Origin: Paracoccaceae bacterium
Lineage (GTDB): Bacteria; Pseudomonadota; Alphaproteobacteria; Rhodobacterales; Rhodobacteraceae
NCBI GenBank assembly: GCA_027080755.1
Contig: JALWQC010000273.1
Span: forward strand, 1 to 5,412
Direction of reading: 5' to 3'
DNA length: 5,412 nucleotides
Below are positions 1 through 4,525 of the stretch, in pieces (position 1 is the first letter of the stretch; each line of letters starts with the position of its first letter). A model generated the notes under the pieces. That model saw nothing but the letters and a program-made list of their open reading frames with translations, had not been told where the DNA came from and did no database searches. A program made the position numbers and the translations under genes.

Positions 1-14
1 AATCGGCGTGAACA

Positions 15-43
15 GGGTCTATCCCCGCGTGGGCGGGGGAGCC
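15..43 (-). repeat. CRISPR repeat 3 from the leader
   Basis: This 29-nt repeat is identical to the copies at 76-104 and 137-165. On the minus strand, repeat positions 6-11 (CCCCGC) pair with 16-21 (GCGGGG) around a CCAC loop. By analogy with E. coli Cas6e, cleavage after position 21 would leave an 8-nt 5' handle AUAGACCC (E. coli: AUAAACCG). Confidence 0.97.
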
Positions 44-75
44 CTTCTGCGCGCGCTGCGCCCAAACTCACAACC
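44..75 (-). other. CRISPR spacer 2 from the leader (32 nt)
   Basis: A complete 32-nt spacer of GC-rich sequence. I see no match to it elsewhere in the window. Its target is not recognisable by eye. Confidence 0.95.
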
Positions 76-104
76 GGGTCTATCCCCGCGTGGGCGGGGG
101 AGCC
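76..104 (-). repeat. CRISPR repeat 2 from the leader
   Basis: A perfect copy of the 29-nt repeat, with the same CCCCGC/GCGGGG hairpin. It separates the two complete spacers of the array. Confidence 0.97.
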
Positions 105-136
105 GGGAGTCTTCCCGAGTTTCTGCCACTCTTTCA
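105..136 (-). other. CRISPR spacer 1, leader-proximal and probably the newest (32 nt)
   Basis: A complete 32-nt spacer next to the leader-proximal repeat, so by the polarised growth of arrays it should be the most recent acquisition. On the minus strand one frame reads KEWQKLGKTP with no stop; the other strand also has an open frame (GSLPEFLPLF). This is compatible with a protospacer inside a gene, but 32 nt is too short to prove it. Confidence 0.95.
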
Positions 137-165
137 GGGTCTATCCCCGCGTGGGCGGGGGAGCC
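137..165 (-). repeat. Leader-proximal CRISPR repeat (integration site)
   Basis: A perfect 29-nt repeat directly abutting the leader. In I-E systems Cas1-Cas2 attacks the leader-repeat junction (here 165/166) and the repeat-spacer junction on the other strand (136/137), duplicating this repeat each time a spacer is added. Confidence 0.97.
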
Positions 166-229
166 TCTTGGGGGTAAGAGGTTGGTTTTTTTACTTTTTC
201 AAAGAGCGCGAGGCGAATCAACAGGGTGC
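166..229 (-). promoter_or_regulatory. CRISPR leader (AT-rich, 64 nt between cas2 and array)
   Basis: This is the only intergenic stretch in the window. It is markedly richer in A/T than the flanking DNA, with T7 at 186-192 and T5 at 195-199 on the plus strand, as expected for a leader. A near-consensus IHF site (WATCAANNNNTTR with one mismatch) is seen on the plus strand at 216-228; it lies ~50 bp from the first repeat, farther than the site in E. coli. A possible sigma70-type promoter on the minus strand has TTGAAA at 202-197, a 17-bp spacer and a poor -10 TCTTAC at 179-174. It would start transcription at about 166-167, practically at the first repeat. Leader identity is strong from its position; the individual elements are weak calls. 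Confidence 0.8.
216..228 (+). promoter_or_regulatory. Possible IHF-binding site in the leader
   Basis: The sequence AATCAACAGGGTG matches the IHF consensus WATCAANNNNTTR except for one base of the TTR box (G instead of T at 226). In E. coli type I-E, IHF bends the leader so that Cas1-Cas2 can recognise the first repeat, so a site here would make sense. Its distance from the repeat (~50 bp) is greater than in E. coli, and a 12-of-13 match to so degenerate a consensus can occur by chance. Confidence 0.3.
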
Positions 230-526
230 CTAGTTTCGTTTTACGAGTAAAATGCCGTCGGCGTCCACTATTTCTTTTGGTGGATCCCCCAGCGTTTCGA
301 TGTGTAGGCCGCCCACGGACTTCGGGTCTCGCCAGACCATGACCAGTGCGCCACGGCCCAATGTTTGCCACCAGTCTGTGACCACCCCCCAGACCCGCTG
401 GCGCACGGCCTTCGACATACGCGGGGAAACGTAGACTCCCGGCGAGATTTCCAGCATAACCGAGGTTAGAAAACCCCGGTAGCGGGGCTCCACATCGCGG
501 GTGATAATCAGGGTCAGGGAGGACAT
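230..526 (-). CDS. cas2: Cas2, type I-E (CRISPR adaptation, Cas1-Cas2 integrase structural subunit)
   Basis: This 98-residue protein has the length and fold signature of the I-E Cas2 subfamily (E. coli Cas2 is 94 aa). The N-terminal strand SLTLIIT is followed by RDVEPRYRGFL (10-20), then LEISPGVYVSPRMS (25-38), VWGVVTDWW, a GALVMVWRD strand and a DADGILLV C-terminal strand. These align with E. coli PPRLRG, LEVRAGVYV, NVVMAWA and DLDGLRLV. Cas2 dimers bridge two Cas1 dimers in the integrase that captures ~33-nt prespacers. The Glu9 of E. coli Cas2, which is not needed for acquisition, aligns with Arg10 here. The ATG shares its A with the TGA of cas1 (TGATG), and GAGGA lies ~10 nt upstream. The TAG stop lies 64 nt before the first CRISPR repeat. 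Confidence 0.97.
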   Translation of the reverse strand: MSSLTLIITRDVEPRYRGFLTSVMLEISPGVYVSPRMSKAVRQRVWGVVTDWWQTLGRGALVMVWRDPKSVGGLHIETLGDPPKEIVDADGILLVKRN

Positions 527-1404
527 CAGCCGCTATCCTCGGCGATCAGGGCCTTGATACGGTCGATCATGGCGGGAATGATCTTTTCGCGGGCCAGAGC
601 CTGTCCGGTTTTACGGCGGGTAACACGTTCGATGTTGTCGCCCGGGTGTTTTTGCACATGGCGCGCGGCCTTGAAGGCCACGGGGATTGTCAATTCCGCG
701 CGATACAAGTCGGCAATGTCCAGCACAAAGGCCTGTCCCGGATCCTCGTGGATAAAACCGAGCTGGGGGATTGTTGCGGTGGCGGAAACAGCAATGGCGG
801 CTGCTGCCTCGACAGCGCTGGCGGCGTGGTTCAGGGCCTGATTGGGCAAATCGGCGGCATTGGGGCGAGAGCGGTCATAGCGGCGCCCTTTCCATGTTAT
901 TCCGATCTGGCGCGCCATCAGAGCATAGCTTTCCTTCATACGCGCCCCTTCGATACCGCGCAGCACGTTCAGGTCACGGTGGGGCAGCACCTCGCCCAGG
1001 CGCCAGGCATAAAGGCGGCGTGCCAGCATCAGACGCAGGTCGTCATCCGCCCAGAGACGCGCCTGCAGGCGGGCAAGGCCGGTATGGTCCGGGATCAGGG
1101 GCGGGGCGGTATACAGGCGCACGCCGTCCTCGCCCACGGCGGCAAGGGCGGTGCGGGCGCGCGCCAGAAGGCGCAGCGCATCATGGCTGACGGTAGAACC
1201 GGGGCCGAGCAGGATCATGGAAACGCCTTGCAGCGGAATGTCGTAATTCCCTTCGTCCAGCGCATCGCCGGGATCGGGTGGCCCCTGTTGAAAGGTCAGC
1301 GTGCCGTTACGCGCGCTCAAGGCTCCACGGGCCAGATATAGCAATCCGGCCCTGTCGGCATAGGGCATTCGGGCATTTTCCAGCCCCAGCCGCCCCTTCA
1401 GCAT
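526..1404 (-). CDS. cas1: Cas1, type I-E (CRISPR spacer integrase)
   Basis: This 292-residue protein is the metal-dependent integrase that inserts new spacers together with Cas2. It is collinear with E. coli Cas1 (305 aa), though the C-terminal proline-rich tail of that protein is missing. The N-terminal beta domain contains LLGPGSTVSHDALRLL (65-80) and VGEDGVRLYT (90-99). The helical catalytic domain has LRGIEGARMKESYALMARQ (148-166), ITWKGRRYD, GFIHED and LDIADLYR. The catalytic residues are all present: Glu152, His219, Asp229 and Asp232, matching E. coli Glu141, His208, Asp218 and Asp221 at a constant offset of 11. The protein should therefore be active. The start ATG at 1404-1402 overlaps the end of cas6e by 7 nt (ATGCTGA). 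I see no strong Shine-Dalgarno, so coupled translation is likely. Confidence 0.98.
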   Translation of the reverse strand: MLKGRLGLENARMPYADRAGLLYLARGALSARNGTLTFQQGPPDPGDALDEGNYDIPLQGVSMILLGPGSTVSHDALRLLARARTALAAVGEDGVRLYTAPPLIPDHTGLARLQARLWADDDLRLMLARRLYAWRLGEVLPHRDLNVLRGIEGARMKESYALMARQIGITWKGRRYDRSRPNAADLPNQALNHAASAVEAAAAIAVSATATIPQLGFIHEDPGQAFVLDIADLYRAELTIPVAFKAARHVQKHPGDNIERVTRRKTGQALAREKIIPAMIDRIKALIAEDSG

Positions 1405-2147
1405 CGTTGTGGCGGGCGCAGCATCAGCATACCGTAGCCATAGTTCCGGTGACGTCCGACCCCTTTTTCCAGCAGGTCGCGGAAAGCCTCCGGGTCTGTG
1501 ATCGTCAATGTGCCGTGCAGGGTGGCACGGGGGCCTTCGACGACCTGCCCGCCGCGAAGAGTGCGCACCCGCTGGAAGGCGGCAAGCTTTGTTGTTTTGT
1601 CCAGATCGGCTGCGCTCCCCAGGCGCGAGGCCAGCCAGTCGGTATAAACCATCTGGCGGCTTGGTCCCTTGGCGGACATTTCGCCCCGTGTATCGGGAAA
1701 CAGCCGGTGTGCCGCGACTTCGTAGGCGTCGCGCTCGGCTCCGGCTTTGGCAAGGGGGGAGGTTTTGCGGATTCGCACGACGGGGCGGATGACAATATCG
1801 AATCCCAGCCGCTTGCCCGTTTTGAACAGGCTGTCGGGCAGGGGTTTGTCCGCCAGTTGCGCCAGTTTCAGGACTTGCAGCGCCTCTGGCAGGGCAACGG
1901 TTTGTGCCATCTCCTGCAGGCTGTCGCCCCTCTGGCGTGTATAGGCATACAACATCCCGGAGCGCGCACCGCGCGCAACGAGCATCCGAAAAGGTTGCAA
2001 AGCCCCGGGACCGAAGCTTTCCCCCAGCAGGTGATGCAGCACGGCCCCTTCGTCCAGCACCCCGTTGCGCACCATTTCGCGGTGCTGGGCAAAAATATTC
2101 AGCGCCGGCAGGTCCAGTGGCAGGCGGATCAGGTTCAGGGGGGTCAT
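1398..2147 (-). CDS. cas6e: Cas6e (CasE/Cse3), crRNA-processing endoribonuclease and Cascade subunit
   Basis: This 249-residue RAMP protein cuts the pre-crRNA at the base of each repeat hairpin and stays bound as the head of Cascade. Family signatures are the C-terminal glycine-rich loop GVGRHRNYGYGMLML (229-243; E. coli GIGPAKSMGCGLLSL), GTLTITDPEAFRDLL (212-226; E. coli GVLTINDAPALIDLV) and the central FDIVIRPVVR (116-125). It is ~50 residues longer than E. coli CasE (199 aa), partly through ~18 extra residues at the N-terminus. I therefore align the catalytic His20 of E. coli with His38 in DEGAVLHHLL, with His39 adjacent. The frame is open for 138 codons further upstream, but ATG at 2147 is preferred: it has GGGAGG five nt upstream (2158-2153), makes an ATGA overlap with the cas5 stop, and the upstream residues are an out-of-frame shadow of cas5. 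Confidence 0.96.
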   Translation of the reverse strand: MTPLNLIRLPLDLPALNIFAQHREMVRNGVLDEGAVLHHLLGESFGPGALQPFRMLVARGARSGMLYAYTRQRGDSLQEMAQTVALPEALQVLKLAQLADKPLPDSLFKTGKRLGFDIVIRPVVRIRKTSPLAKAGAERDAYEVAAHRLFPDTRGEMSAKGPSRQMVYTDWLASRLGSAADLDKTTKLAAFQRVRTLRGGQVVEGPRATLHGTLTITDPEAFRDLLEKGVGRHRNYGYGMLMLRPPQRC

Positions 2148-2839
2148 GTCAGCCTCCCGCGGGTAATGCGGCGGGTGCCGGCATGCACGCCGCTGTGCCA
2201 GTTGCGAATATCGGGCAGGGATTGCTCCTGTTCGCCGGGGGTGTTCCCCTCGTCCACAGGCCAGAGGGCCGCGCCGCCATCGGGGGCAATGTGCGCGCCA
2301 CAGGTTTTTAAGGCGGCCAGGGCGGTTTCGGCTTCGACCCAGCCGGCCATCAGGGGGCGGGTCGGCAAGCAGGGCTTGCGCCCGATAAACAGCGGACGGG
2401 CCGGATGGTCCAGCGCATGGGCCAGATCTTCGAGCGTCGGCTCCCCTCCGGCCGGTTCCAGACGCAGCAAGACATGCACCTGGGCATCCGCCAGATAGTC
2501 GCGCTGCCGGCGATGCGGTGCCGTATAGGAATTTCCGCCGCGACTGGCCGGGGTGCCCCATGTGGTCCAGCCTTTGTCGGATTTTTCCAGCCGGGCATTT
2601 TGCGTATCACTCAACAGGATTCCGCCCCGCGCCGCCAGCGCCCCGAACACCAGCCGGTCCTGAAGCGCCTGATGACTGTCACGATCATGCCAGTGCCAGC
2701 CCAGCGCATTCGCCAGAAGCCCCGTAAGGGCAGAGGCCGCCGGCAGATCCCGCGTTGGCCCGACCTGATCAATGGCGACCCCGCCAAAGGCCATCAGGGG
2801 GGCCTCCAGGCGGATATGCAGCCAGCGATGCACAGACAT
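2144..2839 (-). CDS. cas5e: Cas5e (CasD), Cascade subunit capping the crRNA 5' handle
   Basis: This 231-residue RAMP protein matches the I-E Cas5 family (E. coli CasD, 224 aa). In Cascade it holds the 5' handle of the crRNA next to Cse1. The RRM-type N-terminus is HRWLHIRLEAPLMAFGG (4-20), followed by VGPTRDLPAASALTGLLANALG (26-47), which corresponds to E. coli GTRPTGRFPTRSGLLGLLGACLG. Further on come QRDYLADAQVHVLL (112-125) and the hallmark RPLFIGRKPCLPTRPL (148-163; E. coli YLGRRSCPLTHPL). No nuclease site is expected, because crRNA cutting is done by Cas6e. I chose the ATG at 2839 rather than one 11 codons upstream, because it aligns with the family start and forms the TGATG junction with the cas7 stop (1-nt overlap). 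The only ribosome-binding sequence before it is weak. Confidence 0.96.
   Translation of the reverse strand: MSVHRWLHIRLEAPLMAFGGVAIDQVGPTRDLPAASALTGLLANALGWHWHDRDSHQALQDRLVFGALAARGGILLSDTQNARLEKSDKGWTTWGTPASRGGNSYTAPHRRQRDYLADAQVHVLLRLEPAGGEPTLEDLAHALDHPARPLFIGRKPCLPTRPLMAGWVEAETALAALKTCGAHIAPDGGAALWPVDEGNTPGEQEQSLPDIRNWHSGVHAGTRRITRGRLT
2153..2158 (-). promoter_or_regulatory. Ribosome-binding site of cas6e, inside cas5e
   Basis: GGGAGG on the minus strand, 5 nt before the ATG at 2147. It supports this start over the much longer open frame that extends upstream. It lies in the last codons of cas5e (Gly-Arg). Confidence 0.7.
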
Positions 2840-3963
2840 CAGCCCAACCGCGCAGGCAGTCCGCGCGCCCATTCGGCCAAGCCGGACAGATTGTCCCGTT
2901 CGGCAAGCGGCAAGTCCCGGTTCGAGAGGGCAAGGAAGCGGCGTTCCTCATCCGTGGCATAAACATTGTCGAGCATTTCCAGATGCTCCGCCAGCGCATT
3001 GATGGCCTGCCCGCTGTCCGGTGGACAGGCCTTGCGGTAGGCCTCGGCCAGCGAGCGGGGTTGGCGGTCGCCGGCTTCCAGCAACAGCATCGAGGCCCGG
3101 CTATACGGTGCGGTCGAGCCAAGTTTCGCCCCCGGCGACACCTCGGCAATCAAATAGACAAGATTGTGCAACACTTCGCCCGCCATGGCCGCATCCCCGC
3201 CCAGATTATCCAGCAAACCGGCGATATCCACAACCACATAGCCATAAAACAGGCTGGAGGTCAGCTCGGTTTCCTGAATGGTGTCGGCGCCGGTTTCATC
3301 CTCGGTCGCCAGATCGTCAATGGCGACGAAATAATCGCTCTCGTCCTCTTCCTCGTGCACACCAAAGGCGTGCGCCACATGCACAGGGGCCGTTATATTG
3401 GCATCCGGGTCCGAGGTAACCATACGCCCGAACAGCGCCCCGCTCAGGCCGGCCGGCAAACGGGTGTTTTCGGTCATGGCCTTCAGATTTCCCTTGTGGG
3501 CCTTGGTCCAGTCTTTCGCCAGTTCCTTGGCCCGGGCAGCATCCCCGTTGGCTTCGGCCACCATTTCCACGGCGGTTTTGTGCAGATAGGCGATCTCCGG
3601 TGCGCCCAGAAGCAGGGTTTGGCGTGATTTCTTGTCCTTGCCTTTATCCCCGTAAATTGTCGTCAGGAAAGCCTCGCGGATCGGGTCCAGGACTTTCTCG
3701 TCCACAGTATCAACCAGTTCGGCCAGCACCTTGCGATCGACAATCTCGCGCGATCTGTAAGCAGCCTGAAAACCGTCGATCTTGTCCAGCCCGTGCGGAT
3801 CATCGGCCATGCGCCAATGCCGTTTCAAACATTGGGAACTGATGCGTGTGCGCATCGTGCCGCCATAGGGCAGACGTTTGGCCAGACCGCTGTCATCGCG
3901 GTTCAACAACGACGCCACATAGGGGGCCAGAAAATGGATTTGCAGGAATTTGGGTTCAGGCAT
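2839..3963 (-). CDS. cas7e: Cas7e (CasC/Cse4), Cascade backbone subunit
   Basis: This 374-residue protein (E. coli CasC, 363 aa) polymerises as six copies along the crRNA spacer to form the Cascade backbone. Recognisable blocks are LNRDDSG (20-26) and GGTMRTRISSQCLKRHWR (34-51), which match E. coli LNRDDMN and GGKRRVRISSQSLKRAMR and include RNA-contacting basic residues. Others are ALFGRM (176-181), the VHVAHAFGVH thumb region (194-203), FYGYVVVD (239-246) and GAKLGSTAPYSRASMLL (278-294). An acidic stretch, EEEDESD (204-210), follows the thumb. The frame is open for 20 codons upstream, but the ATG at 3963 has a perfect GAGGAG seven nt upstream (3976-3971) and gives the family N-terminus. It overlaps the end of cse2 by 8 nt and shares one base with the cas5 start. 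Confidence 0.97.
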   Translation of the reverse strand: MPEPKFLQIHFLAPYVASLLNRDDSGLAKRLPYGGTMRTRISSQCLKRHWRMADDPHGLDKIDGFQAAYRSREIVDRKVLAELVDTVDEKVLDPIREAFLTTIYGDKGKDKKSRQTLLLGAPEIAYLHKTAVEMVAEANGDAARAKELAKDWTKAHKGNLKAMTENTRLPAGLSGALFGRMVTSDPDANITAPVHVAHAFGVHEEEDESDYFVAIDDLATEDETGADTIQETELTSSLFYGYVVVDIAGLLDNLGGDAAMAGEVLHNLVYLIAEVSPGAKLGSTAPYSRASMLLLEAGDRQPRSLAEAYRKACPPDSGQAINALAEHLEMLDNVYATDEERRFLALSNRDLPLAERDNLSGLAEWARGLPARLG

Positions 3964-4525
3964 GGGGAAGCTCCTCATCGGAATCGGCAGGGTTTCGGGT
4001 GGTGACATGGTCAAGACGGGCATAATAATCCCGCGCGATATGCCCCCCTTCAGGGTTCAGGACTGCCCAGGCGATATCCGGGACATTCACCAACGGTCCG
4101 GGCGGGCGGCTGTTGGCCAGCATGCGCGCCGCCCGTTCCAGCGCCGTGCGATGCGCCTTGTGCCGCGAGGCCAGCAACCGCGCCAGCCGTTGCTCGCTAA
4201 GCATCGGTCGGGAACCGGACCAATGCCTGTCCCCGCCATCACACAGCACCGTGCCAAGATGGCGCCCGGAATCATGCAGCGGCGGCCGCTGGCCCGGTTG
4301 TCCGGTGGGGGTCAACAAGGCCAGAATACGGGCGATCGTATGCCAGGGGCCCGGATTTCGTCCGATTTCCGGATAGCGCGCGGCAAAGCGCCAGAACAGG
4401 GGCGATCCTTCCTGATCGTGCATCCGGCGCATCGCGGCCAGATCCCCCGGCGGGGCAAGCTCCAGCGCTTTGGCCATGCCAAGGGATGTCCGGGCAACCA
4501 CATCCTGATGTTCAGAGGTGTTCAA
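3956..4525 (-). CDS. cse2: Cse2 (CasB), Cascade small subunit, probable TTG start
   Basis: Cse2 (189 aa here; 160 in E. coli CasB) is an alpha-helical protein, present as a dimer, that lines the inner face of Cascade and stabilises the displaced strand of the R-loop. Visible features are GSPLFWRFAARYPE (40-53; E. coli DIPAFYRLVQPFGW), WHTIARILALL (61-71), then HLGTVL ... LSEQRLARLLASR (89-121; E. coli SLGRALANSGRINERRIFQLIRAD). A basic helical segment, RHKAHRTALERAARML, follows, and then PDIAWAVLNPEGGHIARDYYARL near the end. No ATG fits: the first in-frame one (4477) is 16 codons in and has no good ribosome-binding site. A TTG at 4525 has GAGGAG exactly 7 nt upstream, the same arrangement as cas7e. 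A GTG at 4501 is the other option. It overlaps cse1 by 14 nt. Confidence 0.93.
   Translation of the reverse strand: MNTSEHQDVVARTSLGMAKALELAPPGDLAAMRRMHDQEGSPLFWRFAARYPEIGRNPGPWHTIARILALLTPTGQPGQRPPLHDSGRHLGTVLCDGGDRHWSGSRPMLSEQRLARLLASRHKAHRTALERAARMLANSRPPGPLVNVPDIAWAVLNPEGGHIARDYYARLDHVTTRNPADSDEELPHA
3971..3976 (-). promoter_or_regulatory. Ribosome-binding site of cas7e, inside cse2
   Basis: GAGGAG on the minus strand, 7 nt before the ATG at 3963. It decides the cas7e start against upstream in-frame alternatives. The same six bases are the Glu-Glu codons of the Cse2 tail (SDEELP). Confidence 0.8.

Larger units (their letters stand above)
1..165 (-). CRISPR. Type I-E CRISPR array, leader-proximal part (3 repeats, 2 full spacers, runs off left edge)
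   Basis: Three identical 29-nt repeats lie at 15-43, 76-104 and 137-165. They are separated by two 32-nt spacers (44-75 and 105-136), giving the exact 61-nt period typical of type I-E. Positions 1-14 are the leader-side part of a further spacer, so the array continues beyond the left edge. Read on the minus strand, each repeat starts GGCTCCCCC and ends GGGGATAGACCC. This aligns with the E. coli I-E repeat, which ends GGGGATAAACCG, so the crRNA strand is minus and the array is transcribed away from cas2. Newest spacers should be on the right (105-136 first). Bases just outside the 29 nt differ at all three copies, which fixes the repeat boundaries. The lack of any repeat divergence fits the leader-proximal, active end of an array. 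Confidence 0.98.

Noticed and set aside
147..192. Possible rho-independent terminator on the plus strand (repeat hairpin followed by T7)
   Set aside because: The T run at 186-192 is over 20 nt from the hairpin, and transcription of the locus is on the other strand; the hairpin is the CRISPR repeat.
194..204. Small inverted repeat CTTT-TTC-AAAG in the leader
   Set aside because: A 4-bp AT-rich stem is too short to support an operator or hairpin call.
8..250. An 80-codon plus-strand frame across the CRISPR repeats
   Set aside because: It reads through the repeats and produces repeated SIPAWAGEP-like peptides, a well-known artefact of translating I-E repeats.
646..1341. A 231-codon open frame on the plus strand
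   Set aside because: It is antisense to cas1, whose four catalytic residues fix the coding strand; it is a shadow frame.
1278..2498. A 406-codon open frame on the plus strand
   Set aside because: It lies antisense to cas1, cas6e and cas5e, all well supported by family motifs. Its translation is rich in Arg, Gln, Gly, Ala and Pro with no recognisable domain, as expected of a shadow frame in GC-rich DNA.
2755..3627. A 290-codon open frame on the plus strand
   Set aside because: It is antisense to cas7e and cas5e, has no family resemblance and no convincing ribosome-binding site, and cas7e is certain.
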